Assembly (NCBI GenBank): GCA_016865035.1
Contig: CP018227.1
Location: forward strand, 4,227,442 to 4,291,441
Reading direction: 5' to 3'
DNA length: 64,000 bases
Source of the DNA: Kordiimonadales bacterium IMCC3096
Lineage (GTDB): Bacteria > Pseudomonadota > Alphaproteobacteria > Minwuiales > Minwuiaceae
Below, piece after piece: positions 56,066 through 64,000 of this stretch (positions within the stretch are counted from its first letter, which is position 1; every line of letters starts with the position of its first letter). A model generated the notes under the pieces. That model was not told the origin of the DNA, did no database searches, and saw only the letters and a program-made list of their open reading frames with translations. A program made the translations under genes and the position numbers.

Positions 56066-56269
56066 TCAGTTCATGAGACCTGTCGCGTCGGCGAGCGCGA
56101 CGGCTGCTATCATGACAAACAGCAATGCTGCCCAGTTACTGCCGCCAGAGACCGTATCTGGCGACGGCATCAGGAGTTCGGTTTCGGTCAGGACGATATC
56201 ACAGTGCGGGCATTTGGTTGCACGGCTTGCGATCAGCTCTTCACACGACTCACATTGCCGGAATGCCAT
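56066..56269 (-). CDS. small zinc-ribbon membrane protein
   Basis: The 67-residue product begins MAFRQCESCEELIASRATKC and has two CxxC pairs (C6/C9, C20/C23), so it is a one-ribbon protein, with a hydrophobic segment at about residues 48-62 (WAALLFVMIAAVALA) near the C-terminus. The family is unknown. ATG 56269 follows GGGGAGAG; a further 23 codons are open upstream. It could be a small membrane adaptor or a metal sensor, and lies between the acylphosphatase and ABC genes. Confidence 0.65.
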   Translation of the reverse strand: MAFRQCESCEELIASRATKCPHCDIVLTETELLMPSPDTVSGGSNWAALLFVMIAAVALADATGLMN

Positions 56270-56573
56270 GCCACTCTCCCCCCACTGTCTGATGACTTTC
56301 GCGCAGCGCCTCGACCCCTGGGGCAAGCCACGCGTCATCTTGCTTCACCTTCTTCTGCGGCAACTGTAACGATTTCGCGTTTCACAGCCAAATCGATGCT
56401 CGGTACACGCGAGTTTCGGATTCACCGAAAGCGAAGCCGCAGATTGGCGGGAGCGTGACGCAGGCCACTGCCGCGACCACGCGCCCCCCTTGGCGTTCAG
56501 GCGTGTCGGCAGTAGTGTCCGGCCATCGCGACCGGCAAAGGCGCGAGGAACAAGGGATTCAGCGCGGGGCGAC
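56270..56573. other. 304-nt divergent intergenic region
   Basis: This separates the zinc-ribbon gene from the ABC exporter. It contains a 6-bp hairpin, TTTCGG-ATTCA-CCGAAA, near 56414-56430. I see no small gene, RNA gene or clear promoter consensus in it. Confidence 0.45.
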
Positions 56574-58415
56574 ATGACGGAAGAAACCGTTTCGACTGAC
56601 CAGGGTCAGACCAATGACGAGAAATCCGGGCGCCCGAAGCCGAAGAAGATCAGTGCCCTTCGTGGCCTGATGCCTTTCGCACGACCCTATCGCCTGCAGA
56701 TCATTTTCGCGATCATCGCCCTGACCGGTGCCGCTGCGGCGACACTGGCCATCGGTCAGGCCGTGCGACGGATGGTCGACAACGGGTTCGGTACCGCCGA
56801 CGGACAGTTGCTGGACGAATACTTCATTGCCCTGTTCGGCGTCTTCACCCTGCTCGCCGCCTTTACCTTCGCCCGCTACTACACGGTCACCTGGCTGGGG
56901 GAGCGGATTGTCGCCGACATTCGCAAGGCCGTGTATCGCCACGTCATCGGCCTGGACCGGAACTTCTACGAACAGACCAAGACGGGCGAGGTGATGAGCC
57001 GCCTGACCGTGGACACCGAGCTGATCCAGACGGTCGTCGGCTCCAGCGCCTCCATGGCACTGCGCAACCTGCTGATGTTCATCGGTGGTCTGGCGATGCT
57101 GATCATCACCAGCCCGAAGCTGGCCGGACTGGTGCTGGCCATGGTGCCCATCGTCGTGGTGCCGATCATCTTCTTCGGGCGTCGGCTGCGGAAGCTGTCG
57201 CGGCTGAGCCAGGACAAGGTCGCAGAGGTCAATGCAAGGGCGGAGGAAAGCCTGAACGCGGTCCAGACCGTGCAGGCCTTCACGCAGGAGGAGTTCGAGA
57301 GGAACCGCTTCAGCAATGCGGTCGGTGAGACCTTCGCCGTGGCGCGGAAACGAATCGCCGTGCGCGCCTGGCTGACCGCGGTCATCATCCTGCTGATCTT
57401 TGGCGCCATTGATGCCGTGCTCTGGCTCGGTGCAACCGATGTGGCCGACGGCACCATGTCCAGCGGCGAACTGACCGCCTTCGTGTTCTACGCCATCGTC
57501 GTCGCCGGATCGGTCGGCACCCTGTCGGAGATGTGGGGCGATCTGCAACGCGCGGCTGGCGCGACGGAACGACTGATCGAACTGTCACAGGTGGTGCCGG
57601 AGATCGGCGTCCCCGCCAATCCGGTGTCCCTGCCGGACACGCCGGAGGGACGCCTCTGCCTCACCGACATTCATTTCAATTATCCCTCACGCCCGGAGAT
57701 TGCCGCCCTGGACGGCTTCGGACTGGACGTGAAGCCCGGCGAAACGGTGGCGCTGGTCGGACCTAGCGGTGCCGGCAAGTCGACCGTGTTCCAGTTGCTG
57801 CTGCGGTTCTACAATCCCAATAGCGGAACCATCACGCTGGACGGCGTCGATATCACCAACGCAGACCCCTCCGAAGTGCGCAAGCGCTTCGGTCTGGTGC
57901 CCCAGGACGCAGTCATGTTCGGCACCTCCGCGATGGAGAACATCCGATATGGCCGCCCGGAAGCCACGGATGCGGAGGTTCACGCCGCCGCGCAGGCGGC
58001 TGGTGCGGCGGAGTTCCTCGATCGCCTGCCGGAGGGCTATGCCACCGAACTGGGCGAACGCGGCCAGCGCCTTTCCGGCGGCCAGCGCCAGCGCATTGCC
58101 ATTGCCCGCGCGATCCTGCGCGATCCGGCGATCCTGCTGCTTGATGAGGCAACATCGGCCCTGGATGCGGAATCCGAACGCATGGTGCAGCAGGCGCTGG
58201 ACAAGCTGATGCACGGGCGCACGACACTGGTGATCGCGCATCGCCTGGCAACCGTGCTGAAGGCGGACCGCATCGTCGTCATCGACCGTGGCTGCGTCGT
58301 GGCCAGCGGCACCCATGCCGAGCTCATGAAACAGGACGGGCTCTACGCCCGGCTCGCCAAGCTGCAGTTCGACCAGGACCGGGCAGCGCTCTCGGGCATC
58401 GAAGCGGCAGACTGA
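56574..58415 (+). CDS. type I ABC exporter (fused membrane and ATPase domains)
   Basis: The 613-residue half-transporter has an N-terminal membrane domain (about 35-330, six segments) and an ATPase domain with VGPSGAGKST (Walker A, about 395-403), LSGGQRQRIAIARA (signature, about 500) and LLLDEATSALD (Walker B, about 520). It probably homodimerises. Similarity to lipid and drug exporters is general, so the cargo is unknown. The start at ATG 56574 has no strong ribosome site. The L,D-transpeptidase gene follows after 15 nt. Confidence 0.9.
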   Translation: MTEETVSTDQGQTNDEKSGRPKPKKISALRGLMPFARPYRLQIIFAIIALTGAAAATLAIGQAVRRMVDNGFGTADGQLLDEYFIALFGVFTLLAAFTFARYYTVTWLGERIVADIRKAVYRHVIGLDRNFYEQTKTGEVMSRLTVDTELIQTVVGSSASMALRNLLMFIGGLAMLIITSPKLAGLVLAMVPIVVVPIIFFGRRLRKLSRLSQDKVAEVNARAEESLNAVQTVQAFTQEEFERNRFSNAVGETFAVARKRIAVRAWLTAVIILLIFGAIDAVLWLGATDVADGTMSSGELTAFVFYAIVVAGSVGTLSEMWGDLQRAAGATERLIELSQVVPEIGVPANPVSLPDTPEGRLCLTDIHFNYPSRPEIAALDGFGLDVKPGETVALVGPSGAGKSTVFQLLLRFYNPNSGTITLDGVDITNADPSEVRKRFGLVPQDAVMFGTSAMENIRYGRPEATDAEVHAAAQAAGAAEFLDRLPEGYATELGERGQRLSGGQRQRIAIARAILRDPAILLLDEATSALDAESERMVQQALDKLMHGRTTLVIAHRLATVLKADRIVVIDRGCVVASGTHAELMKQDGLYARLAKLQFDQDRAALSGIEAAD

Positions 58416-58430
58416 GTCACCGCGACCACC

Positions 58431-58934
58431 ATGGCCCTGCTTCGCGTGCATCCGGAAGGCTACGCCACATTCGGCCGATGGACGTTCGCCTGCGCATTGG
58501 GTCGCGCCGGGATCGTCAGCACGAAGACAGAGGGCGACGGCGGCACGCCTGTCGGTCTCTTCCCCCTGCGGCGGCTGTTCTACCGGCACGACCGTCTGGG
58601 TCGCCCCCGGACACCGATCCCGGCCACACCCGTGCAGCTGCATCAGGGCTGGTGCGATGATCCGGAGAGTCCGCACTACAATCGCGCCGTCACGCTGCCG
58701 AGCCGGTTCGGTCATGAGCGGTTGTGGCGTGCCGATGGCCTCTATGACCTGATCCTGACAATCGGCCACAACGACCGCCCCGTTCGCCCGTCGGCCGGCA
58801 GCGCCGTCTTCGTTCATGTTGCCCATCCGGCCATGACCCCGACGGAGGGCTGCGTGGCTTTCGCCACGGAGGATCTTCTGCACCTGCTTCGGGTGCTGAG
58901 GCCGGGCGACGCGGTCCGGATTCAGCCGCACTGA
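58431..58934 (+). CDS. L,D-transpeptidase (YkuD family)
   Basis: The 167-residue protein has the YkuD motif with catalytic C141 in MTPTEGCVAF and H132 upstream in VFVHVAHP. It would form 3-3 cross-links or anchor proteins in peptidoglycan, but no signal peptide is visible, so export is not clear. It follows the ABC exporter by 15 nt on the same strand and may be co-transcribed. Confidence 0.85.
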   Translation: MALLRVHPEGYATFGRWTFACALGRAGIVSTKTEGDGGTPVGLFPLRRLFYRHDRLGRPRTPIPATPVQLHQGWCDDPESPHYNRAVTLPSRFGHERLWRADGLYDLILTIGHNDRPVRPSAGSAVFVHVAHPAMTPTEGCVAFATEDLLHLLRVLRPGDAVRIQPH

Positions 58935-59021
58935 ACTGACGTAGGGTCAGGCTTGCGCGCTCCCCACAGGTGTGGTCGAGTTTCCGTCAACGTAAAACGC
59001 AAAGCAGTACGGAGACTGAAA

Positions 59022-59327
59022 ATGGCTACTCTCGAGGAAATCACCGAAGGCATGCGCGACCGCGTCGGCGATGATTCGGGCCTGGATGCCACGCTGAAGT
59101 TCGATTTCGGCGACGATGGCGTGATCTTCCTGGACGGCGCCTCCACCCCGAACACGGTCACCAACGAGGACAAGGACGCCGATTGCACCATGAAGATCTC
59201 CAAGGAGAACTTCCTGGCGATGGTGAACGGCGATCTAGACGGCACCACGGCCTTCATGATGGGCAAGCTGAAGATCGAGGGGAACATGGGCGTCGCCATG
59301 AAGCTGCAGAGCGTCCTGAGGGGCTGA
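59022..59327 (+). CDS. SCP2 sterol-transfer family protein
   Basis: The 101-residue protein is a single SCP2-type domain: GLDATLKFDFGDDGVIFLDG, ADCTMKISKENFLAMVNGDL, and AFMMGKLKIEGNMGVAMKLQ. Such proteins bind hydrophobic ligands such as sterols or fatty acyl groups. GGAG precedes the ATG by about 8 nt. A hairpin follows 37 nt after its stop. Confidence 0.9.
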   Translation: MATLEEITEGMRDRVGDDSGLDATLKFDFGDDGVIFLDGASTPNTVTNEDKDADCTMKISKENFLAMVNGDLDGTTAFMMGKLKIEGNMGVAMKLQSVLRG

Positions 59328-59363
59328 ACCGGCGCAACCGGCCCCTGCAGACTTTGCGGTTAA

Positions 59364-59390
59364 CGTAGCGGCATCGCACCGCTACGCTTT
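59364..59390 (+). terminator. hairpin after the SCP2 gene
   Basis: CGTAGCGG-CATCGCA-CCGCTACG is an 8-bp perfect stem with a 7-nt loop, followed by CTTT. It lies 36 nt after the SCP2 stop and 36 nt before the dioxygenase ATG, fitting a terminator between the two genes. Confidence 0.55.
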
Positions 59391-59426
59391 CCGCAATCAG
59401 GACTGCGGCAGCGGGAGGGCCGGACC

Positions 59427-60587
59427 ATGAATGCACCCAGACACCCCACGGGCGTCGATTTCGGCGCCGACGAGGCGGAGATGCAGCGTTATCAGACAGA
59501 AGGTCTGGAACGCGCGATGGCTCTCGGCAACCGCGGTCCCATTCGCTTCGTCGGCAAGGGTGCCCTGCACCCGGACATTGTCGAGGCCTACTGGCGCTGC
59601 GGCTTCTACGTCTTCGAAGGCGTGCTGAAACCCGACGAGCTGGCCGACATAGAAGCGGACGTGAACCACCTGCGGTCGCGGTTCCCCGTCCACAAGGGTG
59701 CCGAGCTGGATGCACAGGGCCGTCCGGCCATGGGCGTCGGGAACAAGGCGCCTACACTGTTCTGGTCCAAACCACTGGGTGACCCCTTTGGCGGCACCGA
59801 TGCCGCTGCCGGGCGCCATCCGGTCAAGATGTCGGAGCCGAAGGCGGCCGCGGATGCGCCGGAGGAGATCGTCTATCTGTCGCTCGGGTCGCTGCAGTTC
59901 TCGGAGGCCTGCCTGAGGGTCTATGGCCACCCGGAAATCCTCGGGATTGCAGCCGCGATCAATGGCGACGACTTCGTCCCCTTCAACGAAGCCCTGTTCC
60001 TGAAGGAGCCCGGACTGGGTGCTTCGGTGGCATGGCACCGGGATGGCGTGACGCACTGGGACGCCCCCGAGTGGGATCAGGGCACGCACGGGTTCAACTT
60101 CATGGCCCAGCTCTATGGCTGCACACCGGCCAACGGTGTCTGGGTGCTGCCGGGCACGCACAAGCTGAACAAGGTCGATATTGCAGGCATGTGCGCGGCG
60201 GCGGGTTCGGACCGCCTGCCCGATGCCGTACCGATGGTCTGTGCGCCGGGCGATGTGGTCATCACCAACCGCCAGGTCGTCCATGGGTCCTTCGCCAATA
60301 CCAGCCCGGACTGGCGCGTGACAGTGAACTTCGGGTTCCACCGCCGACGGTCGGTGCTGGGCGTCGCGGGCGGCGGCATCCACAACGCCCCCACGATCTA
60401 TGATGCCGAGCGCATCCGCCGTCGCGCGCGCATGATCGGCTATGGCATCGATGCCCGCCGCCAGCGCTTCCCCGACGAGACTCCTTTCGCCTATCTGCCG
60501 CATGTGGAGAGTGGCGAGACTTGGACCTGGGACGATGCGGCCCGTGCCGACGTCCACGACTACAACCTGGAAGACCTGAGCATCTGA
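59427..60587 (+). CDS. phytanoyl-CoA dioxygenase (PhyH) family protein
   Basis: The 386-residue product is a non-heme Fe(II)/2-oxoglutarate dioxygenase-like protein: H204 and D206 in AWHRDGVTHWD, distal H286 in RQVVHGSFAN, and R297 in DWRVTVNFGF, the 2-oxoglutarate anchor. Family enzymes hydroxylate fatty or small-molecule substrates. GGGAGG precedes the ATG. The neighbours do not identify a pathway. Confidence 0.9.
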   Translation: MNAPRHPTGVDFGADEAEMQRYQTEGLERAMALGNRGPIRFVGKGALHPDIVEAYWRCGFYVFEGVLKPDELADIEADVNHLRSRFPVHKGAELDAQGRPAMGVGNKAPTLFWSKPLGDPFGGTDAAAGRHPVKMSEPKAAADAPEEIVYLSLGSLQFSEACLRVYGHPEILGIAAAINGDDFVPFNEALFLKEPGLGASVAWHRDGVTHWDAPEWDQGTHGFNFMAQLYGCTPANGVWVLPGTHKLNKVDIAGMCAAAGSDRLPDAVPMVCAPGDVVITNRQVVHGSFANTSPDWRVTVNFGFHRRRSVLGVAGGGIHNAPTIYDAERIRRRARMIGYGIDARRQRFPDETPFAYLPHVESGETWTWDDAARADVHDYNLEDLSI

Positions 60588-60905
60588 GGTTTCAGGCGGT
60601 TGCGGCAGCTGCGATGTCCAGCATCGTCTTGCCGCAACCCCGCCCCTGACGGGCAAGTTCCGTCGCGGCCGCAAGGCCGGCAAGGACAAGACGCTTGCCC
60701 GGGCGACAGGACGGTTCCCTGCCCACGATACCTGCCCTGCCAGCCCAGCAGCCGCCTGACGGACAGGTGCTTCGGGTACATGAGAGGGGCCTGGCCGCCA
60801 GAACGCCTGCAATTTCAGCACAGCACCTCCGCCCCAAACAAACTTGCTGGTTGCCCAACAAATAAATTACTGTCGTAGGGTAAAGAGGTTCAGGGGAGGA
60901 AACAG
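60588..60905. other. 318-nt intergenic region upstream of the TRAP operon
   Basis: No gene is supported here. Open frames on both strands (about 60592-60861 and 60600-60878) lack recognisable family features. The last 60 nt become AT-richer before the dctP ribosome site (GGGGAGGAAACAG) and probably hold the TRAP promoter. I could not place a confident -35/-10 pair. Confidence 0.45.
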
Positions 60906-62027
60906 ATGACCCTCAAGATCACGTCCGCACTCGTTGCGGGTTGCATGGGGCTTGCTGCCGCTATGGCATCGGCCCCCGCACAGGCAGATGAACTGCGCAT
61001 TGCCATCGGCAACACCGGCAGCGGCGGCCTGGTCCGCGGCATGTACCAGTTCGCAGAACAGATCGAGAAGCGCACGGAAGGCCGCTACACGGGAAAGGTG
61101 TACGAGCTCTCGCTGCTGAACTTTGCCGAATCCATGAACGGTGTGCGTGACGGCATCGCCGATGTCGCCTACGTCGTACCGGCCTATCACCGCGGTGAAT
61201 TCCCTTATGGCAACCTGCTGGTCGACATGGCCACGGCGGGTGTCAATCCGGTTGCGATTGCCGGTGCCGCCAACGAGTACCTGGCCAACTGCGGCAAGTG
61301 CCTGAACGAATACAAGGCACAGAATCAGGTGTTCCTCGGCACGTCCGTGATCGGCCCCTACTACATGATGTCCGTCGAAAAGATCTCCACGCCGGAAGAT
61401 TTCAAGGGCAAGAAGATCCGCGGTTTCGGCCCCTTCGGTCGCTGGGTCGAGGCCATGGGTGCCACGGCTGTCGTCCTGGGTGCGAACGATATCTATGAAT
61501 CGATCAGCCAGGGTCAGCTTGACGGCAACACGCACACGCTCGACGTGCTGCGCAGCCTCTCCATCGGTGAAGTGACCGATTATGTCCTTGATGCCCCGAT
61601 CGGCGTCTACATCGGCAACAGCATGTTCAACCTGAACCGCGACGTCTGGAACGATCTGTCGGATGCGGACAAGAAGTCCTTCATCCTGGCCGGCGGTTCG
61701 TCGGTTGCCTGGACGACGGTGACCTATCTGGCCGAGAACCAGGCCCTGTTCCGGAACCCGAGCACCGTTGGTGTCGAGATCGTCGAGCCTTCGGCAGCAG
61801 CTGCTGAAGCGACAGCGAAGTTCCGTGCCAATGACCTGAAGGCGGTGGCGAAGCTGAACCGGGAAAAGTTCGGTATCCAGGACGCGGAAGAGCAGCTGCA
61901 GATCATCAATGGTCTGGTCGAGAAGTGGGTCAAGCTGACCGCCGACGTCGATGTTTCGGATACCAAGGCGGTTTCGGACCTGTTCGTGAAGGAAATCTTC
62001 GCGAAGATCGATCCCTCCACGCTCTGA
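60906..62027 (+). CDS. TRAP transporter substrate-binding protein DctP
   Basis: The 373-residue product has a signal peptide (MTLKITSALVAGCMGLAAA, likely cut after AQA near 27) and the DctP fold with MNGVRDGIADVAYVVPAYHR, STPEDFKGKKIRGFGPFGRW, SISQGQLDGNTHTLD. It captures an organic acid in the periplasm. GGGGAGG precedes the ATG. The dctQ gene follows after 31 nt, giving a complete P-Q-M unit. Confidence 0.93.
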   Translation: MTLKITSALVAGCMGLAAAMASAPAQADELRIAIGNTGSGGLVRGMYQFAEQIEKRTEGRYTGKVYELSLLNFAESMNGVRDGIADVAYVVPAYHRGEFPYGNLLVDMATAGVNPVAIAGAANEYLANCGKCLNEYKAQNQVFLGTSVIGPYYMMSVEKISTPEDFKGKKIRGFGPFGRWVEAMGATAVVLGANDIYESISQGQLDGNTHTLDVLRSLSIGEVTDYVLDAPIGVYIGNSMFNLNRDVWNDLSDADKKSFILAGGSSVAWTTVTYLAENQALFRNPSTVGVEIVEPSAAAAEATAKFRANDLKAVAKLNREKFGIQDAEEQLQIINGLVEKWVKLTADVDVSDTKAVSDLFVKEIFAKIDPSTL

Positions 62028-62058
62028 TCCGAGCCGCTACCGGAAGGAAGTCCGCCCC

Positions 62059-62628
62059 ATGAAAGCACTGGGACGTGTGCTGTCATGGCTTGTCGCCGCC
62101 TCGACGATGATCGGGGCGGCGGCGGTCATGCTGATGATGCTGCAGATCGTGGCGGACGTGCTGCTGAAGAATCTCTTCAACTGGCCGATTCCCGCGACCT
62201 CGCTCATCGTGTCGCACTACTACATGGTGATCGTCGCCTACCTGCCCGTAGCCCTGTCCGAGAAACTGAACGGTCACATCTCCGTCGAGGTGATCTTCCG
62301 GCAGTTCTCGGAACGCTGGCAGAAGCTGGTGATTGGCGCTGTCTGGCTTGTGTCGGCGGTGGTGGCCGGCGGTATTGCCCACCGGCTCTGGTTCGAGTCC
62401 CTGAAGAAGTTCAGCGTCGATGCCAACATCCTGGAGAGCGGCCTCAAGATCATCATCTGGCCGAGCTATTTCGTCCTGCCGATAGGGTTCGGGCTGTTCG
62501 CCCTGATCCTTCTCTATCGCTTCTGCAACAGCGTGACCGGACTGGCCAGCGGCCTCGGTGAGACCGCCTTCGACGCAGAAGCCCACGAACAGGCGCTCGC
62601 ACGCGAAGCCGAACGGAACGAGAGCTGA
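62059..62628 (+). CDS. TRAP transporter small permease subunit DctQ
   Basis: The 189-residue protein has four predicted membrane segments (about 8-28, 43-63, 86-106, 129-151) and the DctQ family spacing. It is the small permease of a tripartite ATP-independent periplasmic transporter. Its stop is followed immediately by the dctM ATG, so the two are translationally linked. Confidence 0.9.
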   Translation: MKALGRVLSWLVAASTMIGAAAVMLMMLQIVADVLLKNLFNWPIPATSLIVSHYYMVIVAYLPVALSEKLNGHISVEVIFRQFSERWQKLVIGAVWLVSAVVAGGIAHRLWFESLKKFSVDANILESGLKIIIWPSYFVLPIGFGLFALILLYRFCNSVTGLASGLGETAFDAEAHEQALAREAERNES

Positions 62629-63936
62629 ATGGAAAACGAGATCATCGGCCTGATCGGCCTCGGCGTCCTTGTCACCCTGCTGCTGGTGCGGTTCCCCATC
62701 GGGATCGCGCTGATCATGGTCAGCTTCGGCGGCATCTACATCATGATCGGCAGCCGCCCCGCCTGGGGAATCCTGTCCGCCATACCCTACGACTTCGCTG
62801 CGAAGTGGACCCTGTCATCGGTACCCATGTTCCTGATGATGGGTTTCGTCTGCTATCACGCGGGACTGACCAAGAGCCTGTTCGACGCCTGTCGAAGCTG
62901 GATGGCAAAGGTCCCCGGTGGTCTCGCCATTGCCTCTGTCGTGGGATCCGCAGGCTTTGCGGCGGTGACCGGTTCCTCGGTCGCCTGCGCCGCCGCAATG
63001 GGCCGCATCGCGGTGCCCGAGATGATCGCCAAGCGTTATGACGCCGCCCTCGCCACCGGCACGATTGCCGCTGCAGGCACGCTGGGCGCACTCATTCCAC
63101 CCTCCATCCTGCTGATCCTATTCGGTGTCTTTGCGGAAGTGCCGATCGGCAAGCTGTTCATCGGCGGTGTCGGCGCCGGTCTGCTGACGGCCTTTGCCTA
63201 TGTCGCGATGATCTACATCCGGGCCAGGCTGAACCCGTCCCTTGCACCGGTCCTGGACGAGACTCCGCCCCTGTCGGAGCGTCTGGAACACCTCGGCAAG
63301 ACCTGGCCCCTGATCGTTATCCTGGTTGTCGTCATCGGCGGTATCTTTGCCGGCCTGTTCACGGCAACGGAAGCCGGTGCCATCGGTGCCTTCGCATCCA
63401 TCCTGATCTCCGCCCTCAAGGGGTCGCTGACACGGGAAGCCTTCTGGAATGCGGTGATCGAGACCCTGACCACGACGGGTGCCCTGTTCCTGATCGCGGT
63501 CGGCGCCAATCTGCTGACCCGTTTCCTGGCGCTCTCGGGCAGCGGGGAACTGATTGCCTCCGCCATTCTGGGACTGCAGGCCGACCCGCTGACGCTGATC
63601 CTGGGCATTTCCCTGCTCTATCTGGTGCTGGGCATGTTCCTCGATCCACTGGGCGCGATGCTGCTGACCCTGCCGGTGCTGCTGCCGGTGCTGGAGAAGA
63701 GCAACTTCGACCTCATCTGGTTCGGTGTCTATCTGGTGAAATTCCTGGAGATCGGGATGATCACACCACCGATCGGGCTCAACGTCTTTGTCATCAAGGG
63801 GGTCGTGGGCAATCTTGCCAGCCTGTCGACGATCTTCCGTGGAATCATGTGGTTCCTGGTGGCGGATGCGGTTGTCGTTGCCCTGCTGATCATCTTCCCC
63901 GGCATCATCACCTATCTGCCCACACTCATGGGCTAG
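62629..63936 (+). CDS. TRAP transporter large permease subunit DctM
   Basis: The 435-residue protein has about 12 membrane segments and the DctM motifs GSAGFAAVTGSSVACAAAMG, GTLGALIPPSILLILFGV and LEIGMITPPIGLNVFVIKG. It is the large permease that drives sodium-coupled uptake. It completes the operon with dctP and dctQ. A terminator hairpin overlaps its last codons. Confidence 0.93.
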   Translation: MENEIIGLIGLGVLVTLLLVRFPIGIALIMVSFGGIYIMIGSRPAWGILSAIPYDFAAKWTLSSVPMFLMMGFVCYHAGLTKSLFDACRSWMAKVPGGLAIASVVGSAGFAAVTGSSVACAAAMGRIAVPEMIAKRYDAALATGTIAAAGTLGALIPPSILLILFGVFAEVPIGKLFIGGVGAGLLTAFAYVAMIYIRARLNPSLAPVLDETPPLSERLEHLGKTWPLIVILVVVIGGIFAGLFTATEAGAIGAFASILISALKGSLTREAFWNAVIETLTTTGALFLIAVGANLLTRFLALSGSGELIASAILGLQADPLTLILGISLLYLVLGMFLDPLGAMLLTLPVLLPVLEKSNFDLIWFGVYLVKFLEIGMITPPIGLNVFVIKGVVGNLASLSTIFRGIMWFLVADAVVVALLIIFPGIITYLPTLMG

Positions 63937-63965
63937 GGGCGCGTCCGGCACGCCCCTAGCCCATG
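63927..63965 (+). terminator. hairpin overlapping the dctM stop codon
   Basis: CATGGGCTAGGGGCG at 63927-63941 and its perfect complement at 63951-63965 form a 15-bp stem with a 9-nt loop. The dctM TAG stop (63934-63936) lies inside the left arm. No T-run follows in the visible 35 nt. It is a strong transcript-end hairpin for the TRAP operon. Confidence 0.65.
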
Positions 63966-64000
63966 ACCTGACCCGCACGAAAACCCCAGGAGCATCCCAA

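Noticed and set aside
60592..60878. Overlapping 89- and 92-codon frames upstream of the TRAP operon
   Set aside because: Neither has a recognisable domain or a good ribosome site.

Overview
The window is a GC-rich chromosomal segment that reads as an alphaproteobacterium, most probably of the Rhodospirillales type. The lineage call rests on marker genes: flbT-flaF, a short catalytic-domain-only HPr kinase (hprK) beside rapZ, EIIA-Man and HPr, a Cbp3-type cytochrome bc1 chaperone beside yceD-rpmF-plsX-fabH-ihfA-merR, an NDUFS4-like complex I subunit, and a solitary PAS_5 protein. I cannot name a genus or species. Almost all of the DNA is ordinary chromosomal coding sequence. There is no CRISPR array, prophage or intact mobile element.

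Layout. 1-3.6 kb: end of a probable flagellin-glycan locus (Gfo/Idh oxidoreductase, SpsF-like cytidylyltransferase, TPR-glycosyltransferase) divergent from flbT-flaF. 3.7-10.4 kb: NlpC/P60 hydrolase, Anbu proteasome-like protease, amidohydrolase, a CxxC carboxymuconolactone-decarboxylase-like protein paired with a SigJ-type ECF sigma factor, a small hypothetical gene, a GbsR/MarR regulator with DUF4166 gene, and a PAS_5 protein. 10.4-15.8 kb: an IS3-like transposase remnant, then guaB-rsmB-TPR-guaA. 16-26.7 kb: transglutaminase-like protein and DHA2 exporter, paraoxonase-like arylesterase and HAD phosphatase, a P450, DUF2889, a hybrid histidine kinase, and LutC-Smr-XRE. 26.7-31.7 kb: bamE divergent from cbp3-yceD-rpmF-plsX-fabH, then ihfA, merR and tRNA-Pro(GGG). 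31.7-42.5 kb: catabolic and transport genes (aldo/keto reductase, deazaflavin-type reductase, FAH hydrolase, Bcr/CflA exporter, DEAD-box helicase, D-aminoacylase, SLC13 permease, MaoC-like).

42.6-46.6 kb: tRNA-Arg(TCT), an NDUFS4-like subunit and tRNA-Pro(TGG), a striking 35-bp perfect inverted repeat, a Nudix hydrolase, an MDR oxidoreductase and a membrane histidine kinase. 46.7-55.6 kb: ten tightly packed minus-strand genes, dapF-mtaB-ftsY-hprK-rapZ-EIIA-HPr-ptsI-meaB-aminotransferase. This run holds a complete regulatory phosphorelay (EI, HPr, EIIA-Man, HPr kinase/phosphorylase, RapZ) and no sugar permease. 55.7-64 kb: acylphosphatase, a small zinc-ribbon membrane protein, an ABC exporter with an L,D-transpeptidase, an SCP2 protein, a PhyH dioxygenase and a complete TRAP transporter (DctP-DctQ-DctM) closed by a hairpin that overlaps the dctM stop codon.

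I see no convincing wholly new multi-gene system. The observations most worth a second look are the 35-bp perfect inverted repeat at 43266-43350, the palindrome centred on the GbsR start codon, the solitary Anbu protease, the deazaflavin-type reductase, the dapF-to-ptsI operon architecture and the decayed IS3 fragment.
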